The notes: generated by a model not told the origin, from the sequence alone. Shown: positions 21,298-32,497, numbered from the stretch's first letter. The stretch is DNA of 64,000 nt from Symbiodinium natans (GCA_905221605.1 CAJNDS010002714.1:127716-191715); one strand, 5' to 3'. Program-made: numbers and translations.

Positions 21298-21678
21298 GTG
21301 CCTTGGACCGAAAAGCCTTATGTTTCAACGCCAAGGCCGAACATGAACTGCCCAATAAGGGGCAAGTTAGCAAACCCTTCACCGGCGTCAGTCCTCTTTT
21401 TCAGTGACTTTGATTTCTGACACGGCAGACAGGTGCTGAGGTGCTGAGGATGGGGGGTTCCCCTTGTGGGTTGTGACGCTGGAAGTTTGTGGTGTAGAGG
21501 GATTCCCAAAGCCCCTACCTAAACATCAGAAGTATCCACGAGATTGGCTAGGCAACGGTCGTCTGTCTTCTCCCCCTTGCCCCCTACAGGACAAAGTTTC
21601 AGGGTTTGGTTTGGGGAGTTTAGGATTCGGTAAGGCCCAGCCTCCAACCCCAATGCATCCAATAACAACAAAAAACAG

Positions 21679-21775
21679 GTGGGGCCAGAATGGAAGCGGT
21701 CAGTGCGGTGTGGGACGCACCGGCGACGTCTTGTCGGCGCAACGTGTGGTGTTGCCAACTGTCAAAGGGGGCCAG
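21679..21775 (+). CDS. Exon 3, RCC1 blade half
   Basis: Reads WGQNGSGQCGVGRTGDVL and so on, the G(Q/R)xGxG loop of an RCC1 repeat. ACAG|G acceptor and CAG|GT donor. It joins exon 2 in frame to give YAWGQNGSG. Confidence 0.85.
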
Positions 21776-21994
21776 GTCGGCTTGAGCGTGCCGTTAGGTT
21801 TTTGTACGTTGGTCGTTCAGGGATGGAGACGTCACGGCAGCATGGCGACTTGAAGCTTGCTTTGTGCACACCGCTCTGCTTTCATCCTGTAGCCGGACAC
21901 TGCTCTGCCATGTCGTCAAATGCACAGGCTATGCGCCAAGGCTTGCCTTCAGTTCTGTCGGCACCCTTGTTCCCAGAGCCCTCTCCCCTGTGAG

Positions 21995-22043
21995 GTTTTG
22001 GTTGCCCATATGGCTGCTGGCAGCCACCATTCCCTCTTCGTCA
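21995..22043 (+). CDS. Exon 4, RCC1 signature
   Basis: Reads VLVAHMAAGSHHSLFV. The GAG|G acceptor at 21994 is in phase with exon 3. The best join to exon 5 uses a GC donor after 22043 and gives HHSLFVSGKVYVWG. Confidence 0.8.
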
Positions 22044-22291
22044 GCGCCAAGGAAGTCTTGAGAGATTGCATGCCTCAGGGCTCGGAAACATATGTTAAGA
22101 GCACGGCGGTTTCTGCGGATCTCGCAGAACTGCCACAATCCCTCGACCTGGCCCCACCCTTCGTAGATCCCAAACTCCGTGCGCGCCAGGACGGAAACGT
22201 GGGCAGCACGGCAGGCTGGGGGTAAAGCCATGGGGGCCTCATCATTGCGCTGCTGCTCAGTGCTTCTCCAGTTGCTTCTCACCTGTGCCAG

Positions 22292-22340
22292 GTGGGAAGG
22301 TCTACGTCTGGGGCTCCAACGCCGAAGGTCAGGGTCAACC
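22292..22340 (+). CDS. Exon 5, RCC1 blade half
   Basis: CCAG|G acceptor; reads GKVYVWGSNAEGQG. The 3' edge is uncertain, and the frame stays open to 22539. Confidence 0.75.
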
Positions 22341-22593
22341 AGTCCATTTGGCCCACGTGACCCCAGCTACCTCTTTGCATCAAGCTTCCTCAGGAGTGAA
22401 GGGTTGGCACTGCCATTACAGTGTCTTTTCCTTTACAGCCCTCCATGATGTCTCCTGTCACTCTCGTCCACAAGCTCTGTCCAAGTTGGACGATGTGCCT
22501 CTTAGCCTGTCGCCTGCGAAGCTGAAGCTCGAAGTGTAAAGCATCTTAAGGATCTGCACACCTATCTCAGTCCAAAAAGTGAAAGTACCACAC

Positions 22594-22624
22594 CCCAGTC
22601 GCCCTGTGATACAGGGCGACTGGG
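22594..22624. repeat. Perfect 14-bp hairpin in an intron
   Basis: CCCAGTCGCCCTGT and its exact reverse complement flank a 3-base GAT loop. It lies in the intron between exons 5 and 6. A very stable fold is expected in the pre-mRNA. Confidence 0.95.
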
Positions 22625-22851
22625 CCTGGGTCATGATGAAGACCAGCTGTCTCCGATCCTCGTCCCTTGGTCTGAAGCTGCTAAACCGGTCCGATTTTGT
22701 GGAGTTGGTGCTAATGCGAGGGAGACTAGGGAGTCTAGGGCGGCGAGGCTAGGGCAGTAGAAGCCGGAGCTTGTTGCGAAGCGAGGCTTGCAGAGGTTGT
22801 GTGAGTGCTGCGTGGTACAGAATGCCTTCAAAAGCTTCAAGAAACTCTCAG

Positions 22852-22927
22852 GTCGAGGCTCTGCAGACGACGAAGGTTGCCTTGGCGGCTGCCGGAGAAG
22901 CGCACACTGGTGTGGTGGACATGAACG
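22852..22927 (+). CDS. Exon 6, RCC1 signature
   Basis: CTCAG|G acceptor; reads VEALQTTKVALAAAGEAHT and continues GVVDMN. The GA donor at 22928 gives NGGLWMWGQGSYG when joined to exon 7. Confidence 0.8.
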
Positions 22928-23135
22928 GAGCCTCGGACGGTTTTTGTCGTATTTAGAGCATCTCATGAAAGCCGTTTGAGGCCTCAACCCCATGTCCTCG
23001 AACTTGAGCTCTCCCCAATTTTTTCTGCAGCATCCGTGATGGGTTCCATGAGGTCAGAAGTCCGCACCTTCGAAGTCCACACCCCAAGAAGCCAAGAACC
23101 TTCAGTCGTTGAGTCCTCCCGAAGCCTTCGGTGAG

Positions 23136-23224
23136 GTGGCCTTTGGATGTGGGGCCAGGGCTCCTACGGTCGTCTGGGATTGGGGGAGCCCATTGACGTG
23201 CCGCTGCCAAGGAGGCCAGAGGGT
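23136..23224 (+). CDS. Exon 7, RCC1 blade half
   Basis: Reads LWMWGQGSYGRLGLGEP then IDVPLPRRPEG. GAG|G acceptor, GT donor in phase 0, and in phase with exon 8. Confidence 0.85.
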
Positions 23225-23792
23225 GTGGGCAAGCTAGGATCGCCACATTCCCGAAACGTTAGATGGCGGCTTTGGGTACCACTCCAGGGATGTGCTTTGG
23301 GGATGTCCAGCTGTCGAGAAAGGCTGTCACGTGCAGACTCACTCCAGTCAAAGTCACAGCATCCGAGACCAGATGAAGTGTGCCAGGATACCGATCCCAG
23401 AAGAGCTTCCAGCAACTCGACTGCACAGTGCGATGAACGCCTGGCCTTGGAACTGAAGTCTGGGGTGGACAACGTGACCCAGTCATTGCTAAAGAGATCG
23501 TGACGCGTCAGCGAAGCGCCCGCGAAGCATCCGCGTAGAGTTGTGCACAAACATGCGTTTGGGCATTGTTGGTGAGGGATCCGTGGCACTGCTGTTGTTG
23601 CGGAATCCTGCTTTTGGGCATTGTGCGGCTTCCGGCTTAGTGCCAATTCGCTGAACTGTGTACACCCGTCAGCTGGTGAAAACAGGCTTCTTAGATGGAT
23701 GCAAAAATGGCAGTTTGTTTCGGGGTTCAGAGATGACAGATGCGGGAGTTTCACCCATACATCCCGAAGCCCTCGCACGGAATCGTCGCCAG

Positions 23793-23873
23793 GTCATGCA
23801 GCTGGCGCTGGGGAGCTTCCACAGCGTGGCGCTTGTGGGCACTGGTCGGAGCCAAGCGCTTTACACCTGGGGC
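23793..23873 (+). CDS. Exon 8, RCC1 signature and next WG strand
   Basis: CCAG|G acceptor; VMQLALGSFHSVALVG then QALYTWGSTA. The in-frame TAA at 23886 shows the exon ends before it. The following G-x-L-G loop exon was not found, so one exon is probably missing between 23.9 and 24.5 kb. Confidence 0.8.
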
Positions 23874-24493
23874 TCCACGGCTGCTTAAGGTCCGAAGATG
23901 TCAAGGTTACTCACTCATGTTGAGCAAGGGGCATCTAGTCCCGATGCTGCCAAGGCTATGGCGAAGCTTTGGGGAACAAGGCAGGTCGTTCTGGACATGG
24001 CAGCTGAGAACATGCTACCTCAAGCTTGAAGGCCTTGCCTCCAGATGCCTCCAAGTCCTACCCATTTCCTGAGGATAGACATAGCTGAGCCGCCTTGTGA
24101 CATGCGTATTGTTATACAAGTTATACGTGTGTGCACAGATGATCAGCTGTTCATGCAGGAGGTCGGTGGTGCAGGTCGTGTGGAATTTGTTCAGTCGGTA
24201 CTTCGCTGAGCATGTGTGCAAAGCCCTTTGAAAGCATGGAAGTTTCATGTAAGCCACGACAGGTGGGCGGCGGAGTCTCACCTTCTCCGTTGGTTGTCGT
24301 GCTGGAGGAGCTCAGCTGCCTGCTTGGAAATCTCGGGGCTAAGGCTTTTTTGGATCGAGTGGAAATCGTGCTACTCGTATATGTCCACAGAGAGATCCTA
24401 GCGAGGACCGACAGCATGCAACAAAGGCTTAAGATGAAGTGATGAGGCGAGCTTTACACAAGCCTCTTGCCCCAGCCCCTGCTCACTGCCCAG

Positions 24494-24540
24494 GCAAGGT
24501 GCAGGTCTTGCAAATTGCCGCTGGACCCTATCACACCTTG
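24494..24540 (+). CDS. Exon 9, RCC1 signature
   Basis: CCCAG|G acceptor; KVQVLQIAAGPYHTL. A GA donor in phase 0 joins it to exon 10 as HTLVMMEDGELISFG. Confidence 0.75.
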
Positions 24541-24806
24541 GACGCTGGGATCGAATTTGCTCAGGGCTGGTTTGGAAATCGTGCTGGGGTAGGCCATCTT
24601 ACATGGGACCAGTGTTGTGAACAAGTTTTCGCTGTGATGCTATTCTTTCTCTGGCCTCCTTCACGCACTACCATGTGAACTGAGCCGAGCTACTTTACCA
24701 TTCGCAGGAACATGCAGAAGCAATGATTGTGCAGTCCATGTCCATATGTAGAGTACATACTTTCATGGTTGTGTGTTAGGCACGAGTGTTCGGCTTCCAC
24801 TGAGAG

Positions 24807-24870
24807 GTCATGATGGAGGATGGGGAGCTCATCTCATTTGGCCAGGGCTCCTCCGGCCGGTTGGGCACAG
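24807..24870 (+). CDS. Exon 10, RCC1 blade half
   Basis: GAG|G acceptor; VMMEDGELISFGQGSSGR then LGTG. The GC donor at 24871 restores LGTGGASKNQKLPV with exon 11. Confidence 0.85.
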
Positions 24871-25208
24871 GCCAAAGCCCCAAACCCAACCAACGGAACT
24901 GACCGAGCTTTGTGCCATCCTGAGCCAGAGCTAGCCTGTAGCTGATCGCGTTTGGCTTGGGGTTCAGGTTGTGGTCTCAGGTTGTGGTCTTACATTGCTT
25001 CATGTTCTTTCCGCAAGTGTCCTGCGATTCACTCGGAAGAGCTTGTGAGCTGCTGAGCTGCTGAGCTCCTTTTGTAAACAGCTCAAAGCAGCTCCCATGT
25101 GATGCTTGTGAGCCCCAAAAGCCTGCCCAAGGGCCCCGAGACCTTGTGAAGAGATCGGAGCAAGTGGAGGGGGAGCCCCGAAGTCCCAAACCCCTTCCGT
25201 CGCCGCAG

Positions 25209-25325
25209 GGGCCTCGAAGAACCAGAAGTTGCCGGTGAAACTGCCAGGGGCCGCTGGCTTTGCCACGAAGCTGCGCAACCCAGACAGGCGCCTGATGGGG
25301 CCGCACGGGTGCCAGGGGTGTGCAG
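25209..25325 (+). CDS. Exon 11, RCC1 linker
   Basis: GCAG|G acceptor and GCAG|GT donor. Reads ASKNQKLPVKLPGAAGF then ATKLRNPDRR and MGPHGCQGC. Its LPVKL fits the P-x-x-V strand between RCC1 halves. Confidence 0.65.
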
Positions 25326-25534
25326 GTCTTCAAGTTTGACTGGCTGTGATGGCTTCGAAGGGGTCTCCGTAGCTCTCAACAAGAGCTCCCGAAAGCCCAA
25401 TGACTCAGCCGCTCGGAACGAACCAAAAGCCTTACAATCACGAAGATTGACAGGTCTGGCGAGGCTTCGCAGCCACGGTCTCCAAGCAATGTGCAGAAGA
25501 GGACGTGGGGGCGGCTTTTCTTCCGGTTAGGCAG

Positions 25535-25671
25535 GTGGAAGCCCTGCAAAGCCAAAGAGTACGGTGGAACCGCAAGCGCCAACTGCCACTGCCCTCGAGA
25601 AGCTCTGCAGGAATCTGGATGACCCCTCAGAGCGCTCCATGATGCTCGGATGCAAGCTGCTGCTCACAGGG
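25535..25671 (+). CDS. Exon 12, helical insert
   Basis: GGCAG|G acceptor; GT donor in phase 0. Reads KSTVEPQAPTATALEKL then CRNLDDPSERSMMLGCK. It looks helical rather than RCC1 and may be an insertion in a propeller loop. Confidence 0.6.
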
Positions 25672-25916
25672 GTTTGATGGATTCCGGGGTTGTCACGGCA
25701 TACTTGCAACCCACATCTGCCGCATACTCGAGGGATGAGGGTTCAAAGGTCTTGTAGGTCTGACTCGGAACATGGATAAAATGGTCAAGCCAAGCATCCT
25801 ATGAACTTCGGCCACTTGACTACCGTGCTCGCCACCGAGTGAGCTTGAAGTTGCCTCACCTTGGTCAAACACCCTCACCCACCCGAACTTGTAGCTTTAG
25901 CCCCCCAACCCCACTA

Positions 25917-26030
25917 AAGCCGAGCCAAGCCGGAAGGAAGCGCACGGCTGGCACCAGTGCCGTGGGCAACGGGAAGCAGGGCTGGGAGATCGCCCAGCTA
26001 GAGTGCCGCTCTGGCCGCCTCTGGCCTGGG
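25917..26030 (+). CDS. Possible exon, Gly/Lys-rich
   Basis: Open frame KPSQAGRKRTAGTSAVG then NGKQGWEIAQLE. Splice sites are not clear. It ends in a 15-base tandem duplication (CTGGCCTGGGGTTTT at 26021 and 26036) that is probably intronic. Confidence 0.3.
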
Positions 26031-26524
26031 GTTTTCTGGCCTGGGGTTTTCCGCATTGTATTTCTCCTCTGATCCAGTAGACGTGTAAACTTGTCCTTTT
26101 GGGGATTTGAAGGGGGTTCTCAGGGAGCAGAGCTTCGGATTGAGGGAGTCCGGGCAGGGTGGTGGCGAAAGCCTGGGAAGCGGCTCTTCAGCTTTTTGGA
26201 AGTTATGCCAGGTTGTTGCAAAGTGGAAGCAAAACTCCCCTCACGTAACCACATATGATCCTGAAGGCCGATTCAGATTTTAAAAGTAGGGTTTCCCATT
26301 TCCCACTGAAGGCCATCGACCACAGCCCGCAACAGACTTCACGCTTGAAGTGGGGTACCCACAGCTGGCAGCAACTGAGGTGGCGATATGTTCACGGCCG
26401 CCGTATCATGGCAGGGCGCGTTCTCCGTCGAAAGGTTCAGATCGTTGTTTCGGTCTTCCTTTTCTGTAGGGAACAGGTCATGTCTGCAGGCTCTCGACCA
26501 GCCGATGCCCCCCCCCCCCCCCAG

Positions 26525-26629
26525 GCATTCTCAACTCCCCTGTCGAGCTCGACGTATCCCAGGCTCTACACCTGGGGCTCTGGGGCCCGTGGGCAGCTGG
26601 GCACTGGGAGCCTCCAGGACTTCCGGAGG
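26525..26629 (+). CDS. Exon, RCC1 blade half
   Basis: The acceptor is a C-run followed by CAG|G (26507-26524). Reads YPRLYTWGSGARGQLGTG then SLQDFRR. GT donor after 26629; 35 codons, phase 0 at both ends. Confidence 0.85.
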
Positions 26630-27210
26630 GTTTAGACTGTCGAAGCCGGGAGAGTTGTGGATGTTGTGGGGCAGGCACTTCTGTGCCGTCGGTGCTGTTG
26701 CTTTTGGTGTTCTTGGGCTGTTTCACGAAGTGGCCGCAACCTGCCAACCACGCTTTGCAGGACAGCTGGGTGCCGAAGGTCAGGATCTGATTTGTCACAA
26801 CTAGACTCAGCTAGACATCATGCGCTTTACTTCGTGCTTCGAGCTGGGTTGGCAGCTGCCCAGCCAGACCCAAAACCCTTGTGTGTAAATCGAAGCCCCA
26901 GACCCTGTTCCAAAGCCCCAGTTCCAACGGCTTTTCAAGGCAGTCCGCTTTCCATCCGGTCGGCTAGTTCGATCCATTGCCTGTGGGAGGGAGCACTGCG
27001 CTCTTCGGCAGCTTGCGTTGGCTTTGCAGGGTCGCACTAGCATTTAAGACAGGCACCCACAAGACAAGGTGTAGCTACCCTGGCCCAAAAGCTGCCTCGC
27101 CTGAAAACCCCCAGAGGCTTAGCGACAAACTAACCCCGGTGAGAGACGCGCCCACATGCCAGCATTCTTCCATATTCTGCTCCGTGTTCGAACATCATGG
27201 CAAAACGAAG

Positions 27211-27261
27211 GTTGCCATCACCTATGACGGCAATGCTTACGCTTGGGGAAAGGGAGACAAG
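27211..27261 (+). CDS. Exon, RCC1 strand
   Basis: GAAG|G acceptor; VAITYDGNAYAWGKGDK. The GC donor at 27262 joins exactly to 27776 to make GKGDKGQLGVG. Confidence 0.85.
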
Positions 27262-27775
27262 GCCCTTGGAGCCTTCGAACTTTTTTATTCGGGAAACTCT
27301 CCAGTAGTCTCCAGGCTCAGTAACACTTGGGGCTTGAGGTCCGAGTCTGGGATGAAATGCTTACCGTAAAACGCTTCTCATTGGAGGATAGGGGTACTAC
27401 GATTCTTGCATTCCTGGGCTCAGGAGGCTTCCTTTTCCAGATGCACTCACTCACGATTGACGACAACTGGTCGGTCAGATATTCACTTCCCTGAAAACCA
27501 CGGTTTGGAGAAATGCTGCACATGGTCCGATTCTTGTCTTAACGGTCACTACAGACCTTGAACACAAACCTTGGACTTGGACTCCTCAGAAAAGAGCCCT
27601 ATGCCCAAAAGCATCGTAAAAGCAAAAGCCTTCAACCCTCAACTCCCGCTGCATGCTAACTGCGCTGCGGGCCCGCTCGTAAAGAAAACTGAAGCCTACA
27701 TACCTCCACAATCTTCCATGCTAAACGCGCTCGAGCTACACTACACCAATGCCTCGAAGCCTTCTTGCCCTGAAG

Positions 27776-27836
27776 GGACAGCTGGGTGTGGGTCGAAACG
27801 AGGATACAGCGGTGCCACGACGCGATGCCGCAACTG
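27776..27836 (+). CDS. Exon, RCC1 loop
   Basis: GAAG|G acceptor; GQLGVGRNEDTAVPRRDA. Phase 0 start matches the preceding exon. GT donor near 27837. Confidence 0.8.
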
Positions 27837-28370
27837 GTTTTGGGGGGCTTCAAGTTTTCGGGTTATGCGGGTTGCTGGGCTTTGACTCGAGGTCCCTTGC
27901 TTCTGAAGCGCTGAGGCCCTGTCATCCCAAGAAGTGTTGTATGCACCCTTGAGGAGTCAAATCACTTGCCGTAGAGATTTGTAAAGCCTGCCTGGCTGCG
28001 AGTCCATGCCTGTTATGAGCCACTTTCTATACGATTCTATACTACATCACACAGACCAGCATATACCAGCTTCTGTAGAGCATCAGACATTCTGCTCAAA
28101 ATTTGGAGCAACTCGGCCCGAAGCATGAATAACGACGAGCAGCAATCAGGTCCGATGCTAAAAGCGGTTGACCAAAATCGCCTCCAATGTCGGAACTCAA
28201 AGGCCCAAGTGAGCTACAAAGTCACTAGCGCCCCCATTGACAATCGGATTTCTCAGGGCTGGTTCAGGGCATCGCCGATGTTCTCCTTTGTGCTGCGGGG
28301 GAGGCCAGGGGTGGGCTGTACCTGTTGGGGAACCCGCCAGCTGAACTCTCTGAATTGTCTAAACTTGCAG

Positions 28371-28430
28371 GACCACACGGGTGCCATTTGTCGTGGCGAA
28401 GACGACAATGAGCTGCCGCTTTGCCGAAGG
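28371..28430 (+). CDS. Exon, RCC1 signature (frame uncertain)
   Basis: TTGCAG|G acceptor; DHTGAICRGEDDNELPLC fits the HTxAxC-type RCC1 signature followed by an acidic turn. A second frame is also open, so confidence is moderate. Confidence 0.45.
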
Positions 28431-28642
28431 GCTTTTTGGGGCCTAGCGCGAGGTAGGGATGGCAGCCTTTTTTCGGCGTGGCACTTGGGCCCCCCCTGTC
28501 CCTGAAAAGCAAGTCAAGAAGAGCCCTGCCAAGCTGGGGGGGGGACTCTTGAGACGGCGATGCCCGGCCTCTGGAAAGGGGGCGTTGAATCCCACCAGCG
28601 TATGAGGAAGTTCTGTGGGCCACGATGAGTTCTGAATCCCAG

Positions 28643-28730
28643 GTACATGTGGGGTTCCTCCGAGATGGGAAAGCTGGGCCTGGGTGCTGCCGGCCTCTCC
28701 TCCACCGACTCGCCACCTGTGGTCGTCAAG
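28643..28730 (+). CDS. Exon, RCC1 blade half
   Basis: CCCAG|G acceptor; YMWGSSEMGKLGLGAAG then a Ser-rich loop ending PPVVVK. The GC donor after 28730 joins to VPVALSCGQYHT. Confidence 0.85.
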
Positions 28731-29330
28731 GCTGGGAGTCAAACCTCCTCAAAAACTCTCGCAACCCCAGCAGAGACTAAGCGACAACGGCGACAACACA
28801 CATCTCTTTAGAATCTCAGATGCGCTGCTTCACCGTGCCTTTTGAGAGTGTGCGCTTTCGCCGGCGACGCCTTCTTCTCATCTTTAGGTGTTGTGCTCAG
28901 GGCCTCAAGACACTGAGAGCAAGCGGGATGTCAAACGTGTTGCCGGCAGGCGTTCTCGAAGGCTGACAACCCCTATCGCGCGTCTCGGGCTTCGACTTGG
29001 GTGCATGTTGGAAGTTATAAGACATTGTACGTGCGTGTTGGCCTCGGCCCATCTAGAACATCCATGTTGAAGAAGGTCAGGGCCGGAATCGAGAGATAAA
29101 GAGGCCTGAGGGGTTGGGGCTTGGGTTGAGAGCGTCTTTCACCGGGGATTTTAAGGGAGTGTGCCGCTGTAAACCCTAAGGCCCCGGGATCCCGTTGAAG
29201 GTTTGTCCCGTGAGGTTTCGGTTTCTTCATTCAACCTCCAACATAAAGCGAACAGGCAAAGGATATAGAGCTGGACGCAATGAGAGCCGGAGGCGCTTGT
29301 TAGAAAGCTTCCTTGAGCCGCAAACGCAAG

Positions 29331-29388
29331 GTTCCTGTGGCCCTCAGCTGCGGTCAGTACCACACGGCGGTGGTTTGTGCACGGGAAG
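29331..29388 (+). CDS. Exon, RCC1 signature
   Basis: CAAG|G acceptor; VPVALSCGQYHTAVVCARE. The GC donor at 29389 leaves one G, completed by GT of the next exon: AREGVWTFGGG. Confidence 0.85.
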
Positions 29389-29883
29389 GCTCTGAGGACC
29401 AGCTGGTTCGAGCGCGGCTCAGGGGTTGTGTAGGACTGTGATGGAAGCTTCTTTGGGCACTGCTCCGGTGATGCATGTTGGTACGGCAACTGCAAGAGGG
29501 CCCTCCACAAACCCTTCTGCAAGGAGGAGAAGATCGCAGGGCGCCCCTTGGCAGAAGTTGGACACCTCAAGGCTCAAAAAAGTTTTGAAAGTACAGAAGA
29601 GAAGCTTGTCATCTCTCTCAGGTTGGCCTTATTTCCTATGCTGATATCTACAGCACATTTTTTTGCCCCGCAACCTCGAGCCTACATCATAAAGAACTCA
29701 CTTGGGGTCTGACAGAGGAGTCTCTGTGTATTGAAAAGGTTACAGAGCCTCCTCGCAGGTTCCTCCATACGTCTGGTGATGTCAGGGAGCTGCCGATGCA
29801 TTCCTCTCTTCCTTCTCCGCAACTCTGCCAAGCTTCTCAAAACTTCCGAATGCTCGGTTGATTTGCGACCCAAGCGCCTCGAG

Positions 29884-29936
29884 GTGTCTGGACTTTCGGT
29901 GGCGGCTGGTACGGCCGCCTCGGACACAACGACATG
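29884..29936 (+). CDS. Exon, RCC1 blade half
   Basis: GAG|G acceptor; VWTFGGGWYGRLGHNDM. A GA donor in phase 0 joins to ENQFEPKLVQSL, the usual Asp-x-Glu-Asn then Pro-x-x-Val pattern. Confidence 0.8.
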
Positions 29937-30129
29937 GACCTTTGGAGCACAAGGTGTATGGGATTGCCAGGATCGGGACCTTAGGTTGGGGTGCCTTGAA
30001 GTGACATGTGGGCGCAGAGAGCAAACGGAGGTGTTAGCGTAGACGTTGGCGACATACACGACTTATCATGAGTTGCCAGAATTCATGGAGCGTTGATGCT
30101 TGACCACCTCCCCGCGGTTTCGTTCTGAG

Positions 30130-30216
30130 GAAAACCAGTTTGAGCCCAAGCTCGTGCAGAGCTTGCTGACACGTGTGCGCTCAGTGCATTGTGGTGCCTA
30201 CCATACATGCTCTTTG
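30130..30216 (+). CDS. Exon, RCC1 signature
   Basis: TGAG|G acceptor; ENQFEPKLVQSLLTRVRS then VHCGAYHTCSL. The 3' edge is approximate, with GC or GA donors nearby. Confidence 0.8.
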
Positions 30217-30369
30217 GCTGGACATGGCAGTTGCAAAGTGGTACCTTGCAGTTCATGGTCTGCTCACAGAAGAGTTTATTGCCAAGTCTGTCGTGTCCTT
30301 TTGAGCTCTTCGGCCGTCTGGGTGCATGCTTCGGTCGCCTGCTGCAGCTAAAGACTCGCTCACACATTG

Positions 30370-30391
30370 CCCCCCCCCCCCCCCCCCCCCC
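30370..30391. repeat. C22 homopolymer before an acceptor
   Basis: An uninterrupted run of C ends nine bases before a TTTTAG|GG acceptor. It may serve as the pyrimidine tract of that intron. Confidence 0.95.
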
Positions 30392-30402
30392 GTGTTTTAG
30401 GG

Positions 30403-30555
30403 CATCATGATCACAGGTCCCATCATGAGAGCCACAACCCAGCCGAGTTGTGCAAAAGCCTCGAGCTGCTCCCAGGTGCCCTCAGCTACGAGAAGGGGGT
30501 GGTCAACGACAACGGCGAGCCCGCTGGTGACCTGTGGGCCGCGGAGCTTGGAATG
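30403..30555 (+). CDS. Exon, propeller insert
   Basis: Open frame with ELCKSLELLPGALSYEKG then VVNDNGEPAGDLWAAELG. The end resembles a degenerate RCC1 strand. The start is uncertain (30401-30413). Confidence 0.6.
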
Positions 30556-30783
30556 TAGTGGACTGTGACTTAGTTAGTTTCGGGCTGTCAGCTGTGTGGG
30601 ACGTTCAAATGAAGTTTGGATTTGGGCTCAGGGTCTTTAGCGGATTGAGTTGGCCTTGCGACTGCTTCTGATTGGTTAGGCTCACGGCTTGTATTTTGGG
30701 CCCTCAGCACTCTTACGGCGTTTAGAGCGGCACTCATGATCAAAAGCAAATGGACATTCAATGCCCGAGACACGAATCTTGAG

Positions 30784-30850
30784 GTCTGGGGCCGAGGGCG
30801 TTGTATCGGAGAGCACGAACATGCGAAGGCCCTCGGGCTTCGGACGGCTT
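30784..30850 (+). CDS. Exon, RCC1 strand
   Basis: TTGAG|G acceptor; VWGRGRCIGEHEHAKALGLR. A VWG strand with a shortened loop. Confidence 0.6.
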
Positions 30851-31466
30851 TGGATTCTGGAGTCTGTAAGTTTTGAAGGCTTAGGATTTCAGGGTTTTGC
30901 AGGTCGGCACATGGCGATGATGGTCTGTAAAGGTGGTAGGGTTCTGAAATCAGAATCCAGCGTTCAGAACCACATGCTCGCTGCTAGGGTATGGAGACGT
31001 ATTCAGCCTCTAGCTGCAATCGCTAAGTGTGAAGCCCGCTCAAGAAGTCCGAGTTCCACTTACGCGCCACAACCCCCAGAAACCAAATAACTCAACATGC
31101 AAAGCCTGTAGCAGAGAAATGACAGACCGTGTTCTGCCTCGGGTCGTCAGTCGTGTCGGGAAAGGTGCCAATCAAGTTCATGCAGATCGACGGCCAACCA
31201 AAGGTGACGTGCGTGGTACGAGCCTCATCGAGTCCCATTTTCATGTCCGTTCACAACACTTGCTTTCAAGCATGCCGCGAGCACTTTTGAAGGGATTTAG
31301 GTGCAAAACGTGGATTCTTAGAGGCACCCTTCAGTTCGGGACGTGCGGTTGCAATTTTGCAAAGCAGTCAGTGTCGGAAGCGTATTGTGCGGTCGCCGCA
31401 TCGGAGCTGAGATGCTTTCACCCTTGCACCCAGCATGCAAAGCCGATGCAGCTCGGCCCCCCTAAG

Positions 31467-31533
31467 GCAACCTCCGACTTGACAAACATGATCGTCACTT
31501 CAGCAGGCTGCCACGTGTTTATGCTGGTGAATA
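31467..31533 (+). CDS. Exon, RCC1 signature
   Basis: TAAG|G acceptor; ATSDLTNMIVTSAGCHVF then MLVN. A GA donor leaves one A that joins GC of the next exon to give VNSLVYAWGDN. Confidence 0.8.
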
Positions 31534-31624
31534 GAATTTTTGTGGCGGTTGGTTCAGACGAGCATGGGATGACCAAGCAGCCCACAGTGCACTGATTGAA
31601 GAGGGAGAGACATTGCGCCGGCAG

Positions 31625-31686
31625 GCCTGGTCTATGCATGGGGTGACAACCGGAGTGGCCAGATCGGGCTTGATGGCGGTCGCAAG
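31625..31686 (+). CDS. Exon, RCC1 blade half
   Basis: GCAG|G acceptor; LVYAWGDNRSGQIGLDGG, a textbook RCC1 WG strand and GQxGLG loop. The 3' edge is approximate. Confidence 0.85.
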
Positions 31687-32224
31687 GAGCCAGAAAAGGG
31701 ACGGAGGACTTCATTGTCTGGGGTGGTTCAGCATCTTGAGTCCAGGGCGAAGGCTTCATCTGCGCAACTGTCAGTCAGATGTCAGTGGTCCTGGACAGTC
31801 TCCTTCTGCCCTAGTATCAGCAAAGTTATTGCTGATCAGCCCCGTGCCCGGGAAACTTCTCCTGTTTGCAGACCCCTTCAACAATCGCTGGACACTGTTT
31901 AAAGCCGGCAGACTTGGCTGTTTCGGGGGGCCCCAACAAGGGTGGAGCTCCGTCTCATGTTCCGGAGCACTTGGGCAGGAGTCGCCGCAGCCGGAAATCA
32001 TACGCGGCTTGGCCGGATCGTTGCGGTCGGGGAAGATGATATGCAAGAGGACAGAAATTGCCCATGAGCATGTGTCGCGAACAGCTGTGCTGGCTGTGCT
32101 CGGAGTCGTCTCACACGTATCTGATGCTACCATAAACCTTGAACTGCAAGCCTTGACCTTGCCCTAAATCGGGTCCAATTTGTATGTTCTTGCACTGCAC
32201 GCAGAACCCCGCTCAGCATCTCAG

Positions 32225-32295
32225 GAAATTTGCCTCAGCCTCCGATCCTGATGTGCGCTGGCCCCGCACACATGGCGATCTACGGCCGGAACAAG
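32225..32295 (+). CDS. Exon, RCC1 signature
   Basis: TCAG|G acceptor; NLPQPPILMCAGPAHMAIYG then RNK. GC donor in phase 0. Confidence 0.75.
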
Positions 32296-32497
32296 GCCGC
32301 GGGAGCCTGCGATGTGGGCGTGGGGTTTGCATCGCAGACAGAAGGTGGACATCGATGTGTTTTGTGTTGGTCTTTTTTAAGGGGAGTTGAGGCCACGCCT
32401 TATCGAAGCGTCTGCATGTCGACGTCCAACATCCAGCCAGAAGGGGTCAGTGCCTTCAGCCAAGCACCTGCAAGACAAGAAATCACAAACATGCCAG

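Noticed and set aside
26965-26985. GTTCGATCC word like a tRNA T-loop; similar words near 50115 and 61031
   Set aside because: No pairing T-stem, acceptor stem or anticodon arm could be drawn around any of them.
29440-29620. Cys/His-rich plus-strand frame (FGHCSGDACWYGNCKR) that looked like a zinc finger
   Set aside because: The exons at 29331-29388 and 29884-29936 join perfectly across it to rebuild an RCC1 blade, so it lies in an intron.
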